Source of the DNA: Homarus americanus
Lineage: Eukaryota; Arthropoda; Malacostraca; Decapoda; Nephropidae
Assembly (NCBI RefSeq): GCF_018991925.1
Contig: NW_024722158.1
Location: forward strand, 4,444,275 to 4,508,274
DNA: 64,000 bases
Direction: 5' to 3'
Below are positions 45,801 through 57,750 of this stretch, piece by piece (position 1 is the first letter of the stretch; each line of letters starts with the position of its first letter). The position numbers were made by a program, and so were the translations under genes. The notes beneath the pieces were generated by a model. It ran no database searches. It saw only the letters and a list, made by a program, of their open reading frames with translations, and was not told the origin of the DNA.

Positions 45801-48132
45801 TTCCAGCTGCTATAACAGATGTATTCTACTGTGATGTTCCCCTTAAATGACAAAGACGCCCAATATATGAAATATGTTTATCCCTGTTGTTCCAAACAAA
45901 CATGTTCGTTTCCATAAATTTCTCAGTACCTCAAATTTACATAATCAACAAGTGGTTTACATTCACACTAACTTACCAATTTTTCTGTGATCTCTTTTGG
46001 CTGCTTCCTCTTGGAAATGTTTCCACTCTTTCAGCTGTTTGGGGTCTGGGAAGCTGATGCCATACACACGCTGGAGAGACTCTGCCTCACTGTTACCTTC
46101 CCAGTATGATGCTGAGTTTTTAGTCACCTGCCAGTTTAGGAACCAATTATCACCTTAATTTTCTTGATACTGAAGTCACAATGACTTTAACAACCAATTA
46201 TTCTCTTATATTTGTAAAGAGGCTTCATTCATTAAGTTAGGAAGCACCATATTCCTGTACATCTAGGTGAAAGACTGTCCATGTAATGTAAAGATAGGTT
46301 TAATTTATAAATCACTCCATGTTATTCCTGAATTTTATATATACAGTAGAGCCTATAAATGATATTTTGTTGTTTATCCACATAAACATGAGCTGATAAA
46401 TGTTGGACAGTAATGGTCATCTACTATAAAGTGCTGTAATTGCACTGGTAAAGGTCATAAATTATGATAAAAGTTTGAACAGAATTTACCAAATAGTAAA
46501 ACATAAAGTTTGCACTTTAATTTGTGAAATATAGCAAAATCTTACCGAAAAGGCTTTCACTTTGCCAGTGTGGCGGACATGTGGGCCTCGGCACAAATCA
46601 ATAAGAGGCCCACAGCGATAAACAGTGGTAGTATCAGTCTTTACTTTCTCATTCAAAAGTCGCACCTGAGGAAAATAAGTTTACCTGTCAGTACACCCTA
46701 TAGAATGAGGGTACAGTATATATATATATATACAGTAATACTAACTTTCTCTACACCTTGCATTATTTTACAGAAACTCAGCATCAAATGAGGACTCTGT
46801 AAATCCCACTGATCAAGGCAGTACTGTATGTATATTTCTACAAGTATACCGACCTTAAACTTGTTGTATTTGAACATCTCTAAAAGATCCTCCTTCTTCA
46901 TTTCTAGTCTCTCAAATGGCTGCTTCTCTTTAGTGATCTTCTTCATGACTTCTTCAATGGCAGGGAAGTCCAGGTTAGACACCCCGGGGCCATCAGTGTG
47001 CATGTCATAATAATAACCTTCCTCAATGGGAGGGCCGTAACAAAGGTGGCCACCGTACACACGTTCTAATGCTTCACCTAAAATATGGGCGGAAGAATGC
47101 CAGAACACCTGAAATTGAAATGATTAATGTACACCTACTGGCTGTTATACCATATAGTACACATATATCTTAAAACCACACACACACAAACTCCAGGTTT
47201 CCCCTCCCAAATTAGATGTAAAAAAAAAAGATTTCATAATCTGGACACAAACTGTTAATTCATATGGTATTTTACAGTACCCTCTCAGCAACACTCTTAC
47301 ACTGTTCCCAATCCTATTAACTCCCACTTCACATCCATAAGACCACTTTATTTTGATCTTTTCTTTCAATCTTTCAACCACATTCTCTTTCTTCATCTTG
47401 TCAACAGAGTATCTACATCTTCTTTCTCCCTTCAATAAGGTTAATTGCCATGAATCCTTCTACCTCTCTATTATTATTTTTTCTATCTATAAAACATTTT
47501 CACATACAGTACAAGCAGCAATACACGAGGAGAACTCACAGTCTTGGCTTCATCATCACCAAACTTCAGCAGCTCTAATTTACAATCTTGCTCCAGAGGA
47601 CGGTCAAGGTCCCAGACTATTCCATTGACTTTAGCTACCACAGTGTTTTCTGCTAGACCCTGAGAGATACCTTGTGCCACTTCATATGGAGTAGTGATCC
47701 AAGACTTGCCATCTTTGACTGCACCATCAGGCAAAGTAATCTGCCAATAGACATTTTCAATTTGTATTAAAACACACTTAAAAATAATACATGTACAGTA
47801 TGGATATTTAAGAACCATACTCCCCTCAGTGAAACATTATCAATAAGATACTGTACAGTATAATGAAATAAATGACTACATATAGTCTTATCTAAAAGCA
47901 ATAGTAATAACACACAAGTGAGACACTGTTCATTACTGATCTAAAAAATCCCACTATAAATACCTAAGTGTACTGAACTGACCTGAATAGGTTCAGACAA
48001 TTTTGCCGCAAGAGCCTCATCAGCTTCCTTCTTGAGTCTGTCCCACATGTTCAGCCGCTCCTGGATGTAATCTGGCCATGGGGTCAGCTCAATGGCACCC
48101 TTCCCACTTGCTCCTCCTTTTTCCTTTTTATT
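42850..48132 (-). CDS. TARS1: Cytosolic threonyl-tRNA synthetase, core (six exons)
   Basis: Charges tRNA-Thr with threonine for cytosolic translation. Exons in transcript order: 48,132-47,983; 47,740-47,540; 47,108-46,854; 46,665-46,546; 46,127-45,977; 44,039-42,850 (stop TAA at 42,850). Phases agree throughout and the core is 688-689 residues. Domains in order: [14 protein letters not shown] linker; TGS domain (ITLPDG ... [19 protein letters not shown]); editing domain with HxxxH ([12 protein letters not shown]) and [10 protein letters not shown]; class II catalytic core with [12 protein letters not shown], motif 2 [20 protein letters not shown], zinc ligands in NCPGHC, DDAHIF and IIHRA, and motif 3 GSVERMIAI; anticodon-binding domain (MIVPVAPPF ... 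[12 protein letters not shown]). Every key residue looks intact. The donor after 46,854 is GTCGGT, less usual. It is TARS1 rather than mitochondrial TARS2 by linker and motif resemblance to vertebrate TARS1. Confidence 0.95.
44040..45976 (-). other. TARS intron before the last exon
   Basis: Donor GTAAGT at 45,976 and acceptor TTTTCAG at 44,041. AT-rich, with TACTACTA triplets near 45,368-45,425. No nested gene is seen. Confidence 0.85.
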
Positions 48133-49840
48133 CTAGAAAAAAAAAAAATAACATTCCATAAGTACTGGTTGTGTACAGCCTCAGATAGATAATAACACAA
48201 AACAAACGTACAATTTTCACTGCAACAAAGATACATACAGGTTTCTACAATGCTTTGTATATCCTTTCCTTAAACAACACAACAGCAAAGCAACCATCAA
48301 ATAAAAAATAAATCGCATAATTTCATGCACTGCCAACAGATAACACTCCATCTTGTAAGGCTCAATATACCACAGTACAGCAAATCACACCTGTGAAGCA
48401 AGTACTGTACTGTACACACGTGACTACAAGGTTTGTAACACTTGTATCAACACTCACAACGAAATGGGGAGTTTCAAGTGGTTTGTAAATTCTTATTTGA
48501 AATGAGAAGTTTCAAGCCATCTCTTAAATCTTTCTCGTTTTGACAATTTCCTCTCGCATTCAAATGCTCAAAGTCTAATTTGAAGTTCACCAGTTGTCAG
48601 ATCCCGAAGGATTCCAAAATGCTGTATCACAACTCTCCTTTAGCTAAGAGAGAACATCAAAGACATTTTTTATTAGTCCCGAGGTGGGAGAACCAATCAG
48701 TATTTTCCAGGCGAGACTTTTCAGAAATCTCATCCCTGACTATAGGTCTACTTTCAGAGAGAGCTGAAACATCCCCTGGTAGCCTTAAGCCAAGTCCTGT
48801 AAATCTACAGTGCACAATCTTATTCACTTTTAATTATGAGGTCATTATTTTGGAGTATATCTTAGTACAGTACAATACTGTATTCAAATTTGTTCATGTT
48901 ATATGTGCCTCACATTACAAGCCAGTGATATGTTATCCTGTTGTATATTAGGAAAACCTTTTATGATACTGTACAGTATTAATAAGCATATTATTAAATC
49001 TATGCATTACCCCAAGAACTGCTGAATACATTAATTATTTAAATATTTTTTTTAGTACAGTTTATCATAAATTTCATGTACTAAATGAGTGCTGACAATT
49101 ACAAGAAAATCACAAATTAGAATCAGCACAATATATGCAGTACTGTACAAAGAGTTCAGTAAGTAAAGAGGCAGAGTGGCCAGTACTGTACTGCACTTGA
49201 AGGGTACTGAGTAGCCCGAAGTTGCAGACTTGGTTGGGTCAATGAATGAGTTGCTCGGCCCAGATATGTGGCCAGAAAATGATGTTTGCTATGAAGTGAA
49301 TGAATGTTTGGTAACATCTTCCCACACAGAAATTAACAAGTTAAGATTCATGACTTAGGAATGAACAAAAATAAATCCAATATATACTGTACATACAGTA
49401 GTGATTTGCATAAATTTAGACATACTGTTACCATAATTACTACAGAATTTGCAAGTGTAATAAATATAAAAGTATGTGCTAATGAGGAATGAAGGTTAAC
49501 ACACAATGTACTTTACTGGTGACAACAAGCATACGGAAACATTCAGAAATACTGTAATGTCTGCAGCAGATTTAGCATGCGACATACCACAAGATATTAG
49601 ATTACAGTACCATAACTATACAGTATATACCATTGACCAAGCTATTGTTCATGTGAGACTTTGCCTAAGCTAAACTAGACTGTCTTGAGGTCTACTATCA
49701 ACCCTACAACATTAATAACTGCAAACATTTTCATGCACAACAGTGGGTGAGCCCATTCCTCCAGTTCCCAAGCAAATAATAATAAAATTTCACTTTAAGT
49801 CACTCAAAATTAAAACTTTGTATGAAAGTTAGTGCCTCAC
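48133..49840 (-). other. TARS intron between GST-like and core exons
   Basis: Donor GTGAGG at 49,840 and acceptor TTTTTTTCTAG at 48,133. The 123-codon + strand frame at 48,580-48,951 has no recognised motif. The intron is rich in TACTGTACTG-type strings that also occur elsewhere in this half of the window. Confidence 0.75.
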
Positions 49841-50654
49841 CTCCGCCTGACTTTTACTTCCAGATGCTTTCAGAGGCTTTGTGTTCTGAGGCTCTGATTT
49901 CTGTTTTGAGGAATTACTCATATCTGAAGCAGGTCTTTTTCGCTTTAACTCGGGAATCTTCTGTTGCAACACAATCTTAACGGAAGACTCTGAAAAGTTT
50001 CTACTACTGGTACCAAAGCTGGCAATGTGGTGGTACCAACGAGCCACATGAGGATACTCAACACTCGGAACTTCACCAAGGGCCTGCCACGCTGCCACGT
50101 CTCCTTGTGTGGGTTGATGCCCGCACACATAACTTTGGTCTGCCAACAGAGCATCCAGGCCAGCCAAGTCCAACTCCAATGATTCCATTTTGAGTATAAA
50201 TTTGTTCACTTTCTGAGTCTCTACAAGGCACCTCTGTTCTACTGCAAGTACTTCTGACAAGACAAAAACAATGGCTACAGGGAGCTACATAGGAAATCTT
50301 CTCTGTATTCTATATTTTAGATGTTACACTACCACAGAATGTCCTTAGTATTGTAGTATATGATAAATAATAACACAAGTACAGTATTACTAAATAAAAT
50401 AATTTGCCCTAAAGCACTGTAGTGTAGTATTAAAACATCTATACTTCCGTGACATTCCTATATATAATCCCTACACACCTGAAAACTCAGTCCAGTTAAT
50501 GACTTTCAGAAATGCTATTATTTCAGCAGAGTAACTTTGCACGTCAGTCCCTTGTTGCTGATACAGTAGTAAAATGTAATAGCTAAGTTTTTGTATGTCC
50601 CAATCTCCACACCTGGGAATTTTGAAGCATGTGGACAAGCTCAAAACTTGAAAC
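49841..50654 (-). CDS. N-terminal exons with GST-C-like domain, probably of TARS
   Basis: Two - strand exons upstream of the ThrRS core: 50,654 (or 50,646) to 50,479, and 50,253 to 49,841. They join in phase (S-E-V at the junction), and the second ends in phase 0 at GAG|GTGAGG, so it joins cleanly to the NKKEKGG exon at 48,132. The protein has helix-rich sequence (KLSYYILLLYQQQ, IIAFLKVINWTEF), then LDALLADQSYVCGHQPTQGD and VARWYHHIASFG, matching the GST-C-like fold of eEF1B and some synthetases. A Lys-rich linker follows. Such domains dock synthetases into complexes with AIMP or eEF1 partners. Vertebrate TARS1 lacks it. Alternative: a separate short gene that reads on three codons to a stop (VRH-stop). 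The start exon is uncertain; see 53,571-53,580. Confidence 0.65.
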
Positions 50655-52350
50655 CTATGGAGAGAGAAGCTACACTTAACCCTCACTAAACATTATCATC
50701 AGGGCTCTGGGGCAATCAAAAAATACTGGTCCAACAAAAATACACCTCAATAAAATTGCTCTATACAATAATTACATCATAATCCATGTGCAAAGCATAA
50801 AGTAAATTATCTATACACAAGGGAGATGAAAACACAGAAATTAGAGTCAAGATTTGAGACAACAATTCTCCTCATACAACCAAACTGAAGAACCATTACT
50901 ACAAAAGTTGTCTATATACCGGTAACTAAAGTAATTCCAACTCCATCATATAATTTGGGTTAATAACGCAGCCCGTTAATAAATACTTTTCATAAACTAA
51001 AATTATAACCAACATGAAGACAAAGTTAATAAAATAAACCAGATTTCAGCAAACACAGCCAATATCCTCAACCACAAAAGGTTAAATGCATTAAATAACA
51101 AATGAGTTTCAGTCCATAAACAGCTTAACCTGGTACAACCAACACTATACAGACTGCACATCTCTCTATACAGTACCTCATGAGAAACCCATTAAGTGGA
51201 GGAGGAATACATTTTTTGTAGTATAGTTTTAATGATTCTTTCCATAACCTACAGCCAGATGTGATTTCTGACACCATTGCTCCTTGTTATTGTCTAGGAT
51301 TGTTCGTTGTTCCTTTCACAGCCAGGATTTTATTTAAACTAAAAATTATACGTATTTGCATTTGTCACCCGGTATATGTTTTAAAGAGAAAACTATGTTC
51401 TTCCGATAGTTTAGACAATATTAAAACTTTTCTTTTATGATGTTTCCCTCGCAAATGACCTAACCTAACCCCCTAACGTCATAGAAGAAGAGTATCTTAG
51501 AATTGATTAAACTATTGATAGCACATAGCAAATTCCCCATACACCGCACCAGGTGACTTATGCAATAATATAGAAAAAAATAAGAAAAATATTTTCCTCC
51601 TCCACTTTTTGGCCTTTTCATGATGTAAGAATGCACTCACATCTTTGAAGAACAATGTCCTCAAGTTGCTGGTTCAGGCACACAGCCATCGTACATTACT
51701 CTCGAATGAACTTTTAGTTAATATACCTCAAACAAAAGTAAAAAAAAACTCCATATGGAAATGACACAGCATCCCAAATCCACCACATGTAAACCAAGAA
51801 GTGCAGTGACGACTTTACGCCCATTAAATCCAAGATTACCTCCACCAAATGCTTCTAGACATTAATAAAAAACAATAAAAGTAGTTACTCAAGACTTAAT
51901 GTACACCATAAAAGGCACAAGAGCCCACTGTCATCTCCAGCTCCACTAATGACTATATTTCACATTGTCATGTTAATATCACGACCAAAAATTAATTGTT
52001 ATAACCTACGGGTACTGTATTAATGACCTGAAACACATGGCAAACTGGTGACTCAACTACCAGTATACAAGAGACGTCTCGCTCACCCACTGTTAATAGT
52101 CAACTACAAATCCTAAAACCACAGTCAATAATGTCATTTACACAAGATGGAGAGATGCTTTTAATAAATGAACAAGGCTACACACCCGCCCAGCCGCCCT
52201 CTGAGCATATGTTTGTGTCGACAAATTTCTCTTTATCAAGCCAACTGTTCGAACTAGAAGTCTCAACACTCCCATCGCTAACAAACACTGCAGACAACCA
52301 CCTTAGCTTGAGACATTACGGCCTGGTGTAAACTCGTCCTCGGTAACGTG
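50655..52350. other. AT-rich stretch upstream of the GST-like exons
   Basis: No supported gene. A dispersed repeat piece (TTTTCCTCCTCCACTTTTTG to GTTGCTGGTTCAGGC) lies at about 51,580-51,700, and CTTTTATGATGTTTCCCTCGC at 51,431-51,452 recurs near 52,790. Confidence 0.5.
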
Positions 52351-52379
52351 GATCACAGTTATCAGTTTCACTCAATAAA

Positions 52380-52465
52380 GTACAACAACAATCAGTCAGC
52401 AGAGGTAGGCCGTGCGTGACACTCCGGCCGCCACCATAGATATATATGCCACATGTCGCCAACAT
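52380..52465 (-). promoter_or_regulatory. Promoter-like patch (TATA plus CpG) upstream of TARS
   Basis: On the - strand, CATATATATCTATGGTGGCG gives a TATA-like run followed by a CpG-rich leader. It lies 1.7 kb upstream of the first confirmed coding exon. It could be the TARS promoter, but no transcript start can be proved and no in-phase coding exon was found just downstream. Confidence 0.3.
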
Positions 52466-52595
52466 CAATTATCGTACCACCATCTGTGGATTGTTGTACC
52501 TTATGATGCTGTCATACATTTCATGTTTACACTAATAATATACAGTATTTGAACCACATTTTCTTTCTAGTATTTATTATAATTTTTCTTCTTTG

Positions 52596-53215
52596 TAATT
52601 ATAAGCTCAGACAAAAACAAGACGATATTAATCTATAACACTTTTGGCGCATTTCACCTATGACTGAAATATCGGGAGTTGAAAATCAGAAACTACTAAA
52701 AGAACTACGTATTATTGCATTTATTGTCACCAACCGAATCCCGGGATTTTGTTCTTTTTAAGCAATAGTTTAGGAAATTCTGACACTTTTCTTCTGTGAT
52801 GTTTCCCTCGCCATCTGAAACCTATACAAATTCCCGAGGGTTCGGTTGTAATATAGACTGGTTTCCAGCTGTTAATATTTGTGATCAAGTATGAATTGAC
52901 GGAACTACGGCCACTCGATCTGGTCAATTTATAGTAGAGGAAATAATTCGATACATCTTTTTTTACGGGGAATAGCCCACCCAGGCACAGGTCATCGACC
53001 CACAGCGGGGCCTGTGGGCGAAAAAATAGGAGTTCAGACAAACACAAGACGATTCTCATCTACGATACTTTTGGCGTATATTACCCATAACCGAGATATC
53101 GGGAGATGAAAATCAGAAAACTACTTGTCGAGCTTCATATCATTGCATTTGTTGCCACCAACCAAATCTCGGTATTTTTCTTTGAAAACAAGAGTTTGAA
53201 AAATTATATGAGACC
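52596..53215. repeat. Diverged direct repeat pair, offset about 428 bp
   Basis: About 190 bases at 52,600-52,790 recur at 53,028-53,215. Shared strings include CAGACAAA(A/C)ACAAGACGAT, CACTTTTGGCG/TACTTTTGGCG, GAAATATCGGGAG/GAGATATCGGGAG, ATTGCATTT and CACCAACC. It is an old duplication or two copies of one dispersed repeat. Confidence 0.75.
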
Positions 53216-53570
53216 TTTATTTTAAGCAACGTATAGCGTCGCAGTATAACCATCAATGTAGTTATCATATTTATTTCAGTTTCACGTTGTGTAACCTGAT
53301 GCAATCCCAAATAACCTGAGTATCGCAGTAAGTTACATAACCATTTTGAAACCCGCGCCACCAGGTGAGGAGACTATCGTACGCCTATGACTAATGACGA
53401 CACCTTTCATACGTGTGTGAGAAATAATGACAGGATAAAGGTCTATCTCTCATATTTTTTTTATGTGGTTGGATTAGTGTATTACTAACTTTGCTACGCA
53501 CTTAAAAACCTTCGTTATTGAAGTGCAGTATTAACATGATAACAACGAGAAGGTTAATTACTGAACTTAC

Positions 53571-53580
53571 CGTGTTCCAT
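53571..53580 (-). other. Candidate first coding exon end for TARS (weak)
   Basis: On the - strand, ATGGAACACG is followed by a strong donor GTAAGT. Spliced to a CAAG acceptor at 50,647 it reads MEHVLSLSTCFK in frame with the GST-like exons. The more upstream TAG acceptor at 50,655 would put it out of frame, so the link is tentative. Confidence 0.25.
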
Positions 53581-53774
53581 GGTAACATGTCTCCGGCTGA
53601 TGAAATATGTTGGGCTATTTCATAACAATCAATACCCAGGTTTATTTACTACTAAACTATGCACTATATTACAAATATACAACGAATAAACCACTTACCA
53701 GTTAACTAGTCCTCTCAATCTAAATTATTCGATGCAAAATCAACTAAGATGAATTAATTACAATAAATTAGGAT

Positions 53775-55310
53775 CATAAAGTTTTCAGACCCCGTGAAAT
53801 TTTGTTTAGATCTTCCCGTAGTTTTGCAGAGTCCTCGTCAGATTTAATTACACGACCTATTTTACCGTAGTGTCTTCAGCTGGTTACGCCTATATCTATG
53901 TTTTTTTATGTATATAATAAGTAGTAATGGTCCAAGTACTGAGACTTGGGGTACTCCGCTAGTGAAGTTACTCCAATCGGATTTAGTGCCGTTAATGCTT
54001 ACTCACTGTTTCCTGTCCTGTAACCACCACGCCCTTAATCCATTTTAGAATCTCTTCTCCAATTCCATGAGCCTCCACTTTTCGTATTAGTCTTTCGTGG
54101 GGGACCCTGTCGAAGGCTTTGCTAAAGTCGAGGCATAACCACATCATAATCGTGTCCGTTATCCACTGATTCGAAAACAGTTGAAAAGAATGTTAATAGA
54201 TTTGTCAGACATGAACGCCCACTTGTGTTTCTCCAGGTGATTTCGAATAGTTTGAAATTATTTCATCCCGTTTTTTTGCCTACAATTGATGTTAAACTGA
54301 TTGGACGGTAGTTAGAGGATAGTGATCTATCTCCCTTCTTGAAAATCGGTATCACATTCGCTATCTTCCAGGCTTCTGGTACTACACCCGTTTTTAAGGA
54401 CATGTTAAACAACTTTGCTAAGGGTATACTAAGCTCTTCCTTACATTTGTTACGAACCCCTCCACCCAGCACTACGAACCACGCCATCTATTGTCCTGAT
54501 CTATCTACCCAGCACCACGAGCAACGCCATCTAGGGACGAGACACGAGTATGACTCGTCTTAGTTACCACTCCGAGGTTTCCCTTCTCCCTATCCTGGTT
54601 GTTGCGTCACCTCCTCAGTCTTCTTTGTCAGCTCCAATTCGAGGAGAGAGCTTTGGCTCTGGGAAGTGACCACAGGATCATCTATCCTCTAAACCTACGT
54701 GCAGTGACTACCTACCGTCTTCTACAATACTCAGCCTTACTCGTCAGCCATCTCAGCTCCTCACTTAAGTATTTGTATTTTGTATTGCCTCCCCCACGTC
54801 CACTTGCTTCAAAATTGTTTATGTTGTATTAATATGTATATACTGTTAATGTTTAGGTTAAGTTTGGTTAAGGGTAATTTATAAGCTGAATATTTTGTTT
54901 AGGGATTTATGGTACTTTATTATACACAACAAAAACTCGCATCCTTTGTCTACCCTTTTATAGTCCGATTGTCTTTGTTTTTGTTTTTTTTGTTACCTGT
55001 TGGGATCTGGGTAGACGTATAACTATATTCTAAATCCCCAACTCGTAACACATTTCTTTAATACTCTGGCAAATCTCTCATCGGGACCTGGCGACTTATT
55101 ACGCCTAAGTTTGTCTATTTGTTTATTAACATCGTTATTAGTCACTACTATCTCGCTTAATCTATTTTCTTCACTATCTCGGTATACTGTATATTCGGTG
55201 GGGAAAATTGTTGGAAGATATCTGCTCAGATTATTGCTCATTTCTCCGTCGTTAACTGTTAGCTTGCCGGTATCTGACTGCATTGGTTATCTCGTGTTTT
55301 AGTTTGATAT
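53775..55310 (-). mobile_element. Decayed LINE RT, interrupted by a solo LTR
   Basis: On the - strand, N-terminal RT sequence comes first (about 55,283-55,055): DTGKLTVNDGEMSN, DVNKQIDKLRRNKSPGPDE, RVLKKC. After the LTR insertion it resumes at 54,443 with KEELSIPLAKLFNMSLKTG, VIPIFKKGD, SSNYRPISLTSIVGK, then in other frames SKAFDRVPHERLIRKVEAHG and LKWIKGVV before fading out near 53,775. RT fingers and palm motifs of a CR1/Jockey-group LINE are present. Frameshifts and stops make it inactive. Confidence 0.88.
54448..55050. mobile_element. Solo LTR nested in a LINE
   Basis: A 603 bp block starts TGTTACGA and ends TCGTAACA (perfect 8 bp inverted ends with TG...CA). It is flanked by direct repeats: CATT on both sides, or a six-base ACATTT if the shared end bases are counted. 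Taking out the block plus one repeat restores the LINE frame across the junction (RVLKKC then KEEL). No internal retrotransposon genes are present, so it is a solo LTR, most like a Gypsy-type element by its short target duplication. Orientation is not clear. Confidence 0.88.
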
Positions 55311-55617
55311 GTATAGATAATAGTGAATTTTTTAATCGTATTATCTGTTGTAGTCACTTCAAGGCGTAAGTCAACACAACATCTTCCTGACCCGTCCATC
55401 GGGGCAGATTAACGGTACTTGTGACTAAGGCTAATATTATTATATTCAAGTGATATAAATTAACAGTATTGTATATGTAACGGTACAGTGCACAGTATAT
55501 ATTAACAGCACATGTATATCGGGACAGTCATTGGTACATTTTATATTTTGTATTAACAGTACATGGAACGGTACATTTATACAATTTTCATGTACTGTAC
55601 TGTGCTTAGCTAGGGTA

Positions 55618-55790
55618 ATAGGGAGCTGCCATTACAGAACCTTATGTTTGCGGACGATGCCAAGTTATTCAGGGAAATTGAGAACCAAACAGACTGCGAA
55701 GAGTTACAGAAAGATATCTGTCAGCTTTAGGAGTGGTCAGAGGAATGGCTGTTATGATCCAATGTCACGAAATGGAAAAGGTATACACCC
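55618..55790 (+). mobile_element. LINE RT fragment with FADD box
   Basis: The + strand reads ELPLQNLMFADDAKLF then REIENQTDCEELQKDICQL, a stop, and EWSEEWLL. FADD is the RT catalytic box in this group. Orientation is opposite to the LINE at 53,775-55,310, so it is a separate insertion. There is a stop within 40 codons, so it is dead. Confidence 0.82.
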
Positions 55791-55983
55791 AAGGGCGGTT
55801 CACGGTCTAGGGCGCCCCCAAGGGTGGCAGGGGGTCTGGGGCGTGTCCTCTCTAGCCCTCCTCCTTACTGTTACAATAAACAAGGAACAAGTAAAACACA
55901 GAATACCGGTACAGGATAATCAAAGAAGAGTTACCCAACGTCCAGTATATTTGAAATCACAACACATGCCGTACAAGACATGA

Positions 55984-55984
<1 letters not shown>

Positions 55985-56038
<54 letters not shown>
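55985..56038. repeat. (CA)n microsatellite
   Basis: Perfect CA run of about 26 units. The stretch 56,040-56,750 has no supported gene; short repeats of CCTAGCGCC/AGAGTATTTAG occur at 56,160-56,235. Confidence 0.95.
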
Positions 56039-56744
56039 CACCTACAAAAATACAATCACCATCCTGATATGTACAGAGGGAGAGTCGGACAAGAGGAAGG
56101 CAGTGGTGGAGCCTTCGACTTGGGGCGCTTATATGAGTTTATACCATTAACAGCGACAGTAAGAGCATTCACCAGCGCCTAGCAAGTATTTAGAAAAAAC
56201 CTAGCGCCAGTAAGAGTATTTAGAATCGCCTGACACGCACCATTATATCGTTATTGTTAGCATAAGGTAGATGAATAGCTTGGCTGGTCTACCTCCCATA
56301 ATTGCGTCTTAAAGGGAGTGAAGTGCTCGTGCTGGCATTGAAGAACGCCAAATGGGCAATCTACAGCGCCTGGACATTCTTCGCCAGGCGAAAAAAAAAA
56401 GGAAAAAAGAAAACCGTTACGGAATCTTACCAAACTTTCGTCTTGTTTCTGTTTGTCGAGGCGGTCCTGCATGACAGATATAGTAGACCACCAAACCCAT
56501 ACACCATAACTTGATGCCGTGTGCTTTTACACCTAACATTATGGTATGTCATTAGAATACGGCTTTGAGTTTCACCATTGAGGTTTGTTATGGTTTTGTT
56601 TTACCAGTAAGAAGAAACAGTTTGTCCTATGTGTATGAAGATTCACAGATGTGGTGTGGGGAGGTGTGGAGTACAATACTTGAACAAGTGTACAGGTGTA
56701 AATAGCCAAACTCAATACTCTCGGCCACGTGACAAGATACTATA

Positions 56745-56962
56745 TACACCTGTAAGTTTAACCTACACACCCGTAAGTAAATTTAACCTAATCATCGTTA
56801 AGCAAGTGTAACACACACCTGTAAGTTTAACCCACACACCTGTAAGTTTAACCCCACACACCTGTAAGTTTAACCCACACACCTGTAAGTTTAACCCACA
56901 CACCTGTAAATTTAACCTACACACCTGTAAATTTAACCTACACACCCGTAAGTTTCACCAGT
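56745..56962. repeat. 21 bp minisatellite (CACACACCTGTAAGTTTAAC)
   Basis: Eight to nine copies of CACACACCTGTAAGTTTAAC plus one C. The - strand frame (VCGLNLQ heptads) is only the repeat. Confidence 0.94.
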
Positions 56963-57117
56963 GTCACAAATACCATTATGGCTTAAGAGGCTTGTCCTAC
57001 ACCTGATCTCATGAGTTTAGATTCTCGAAAAGACTCCCACCAACCTTTTCCTCACCACAGGAGTTTCAACTATCTCACGACACCGCTTTCAGAAACCTTA
57101 TATGTGTTTAAAGCAAA

Positions 57118-57222
57118 TCACTGGTACAAAAATTCGTGTCTCCATGTGCAAGAAGAGACCCCTGGTACAAAAAAATCGTGTCTCCATGTGCAAGAAGAGA
57201 CCCCTGGTACGAAAATAAATCT
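57118..57222. repeat. About 43 bp duplicated unit
   Basis: Two full copies and one partial copy of a unit with CGTGTCTCCATGTGCAAGAA and GAGACCCCTGGTAC. Confidence 0.92.
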
Positions 57223-57529
57223 TTTTTTTTATACTACCGGTCACTTTCAAGATGCAAAGCTGATCTGATATTCGTAGGGTTTTTTTGTAAAGACATCGAC
57301 ACTTCGTCAATCTCCTGCAGTAGAACCTCTAAAAAAAAATATCCCATCTTTGAACCCTCAATAAAATGACATGTTTTAGCGTTAACTTAATCGTTCTAGT
57401 TACGAGGGATTATTACTTTACGAGTGTCTGAGAATCTGGTGGAAGGCCTGTCTGTTATTGTCGAGGCCTTGGAGGAGCTTGTTTGTTTGTTGCTAGAGCG
57501 CTAGGGTCTGCTGTCCAATGAATACACTT

Positions 57530-57750
57530 TATTTGGTTGTCTGCTGTTGTCTTGAATCTGTCATTGTCTGGTGTGTTGTCTTGAAGCTGTCACTATCTGC
57601 TGCCTTCTTTAAGCTGTCATTGTCTGCTGTCCTCTTAAAGCTGTCATTGTTTGCTGTCTGCTGTCCTTTTGAAGCTGTCATTGTCCGATGTCATCTTAAA
57701 GCTGTCATTATTTGCTATCTGCTGATCTGCCATTGTCTGCTGTCCAGGAA
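57530..57750. repeat. About 27 bp minisatellite (AAGCTGTCATTGTCTGCTGT)
   Basis: Eight diverged copies of AAGCTGTCATTGTCTGCTGT plus CCTCTTA. The 92-codon frame over it is repeat-derived. Confidence 0.92.

Noticed and set aside
48580..48951. Nested + strand gene in a TARS intron
   Set aside because: Only an open frame; no motif, no splice or start context.
54599..54832. 77-codon + strand frame inside the solo LTR
   Set aside because: It lies wholly within the LTR and has no known domain.
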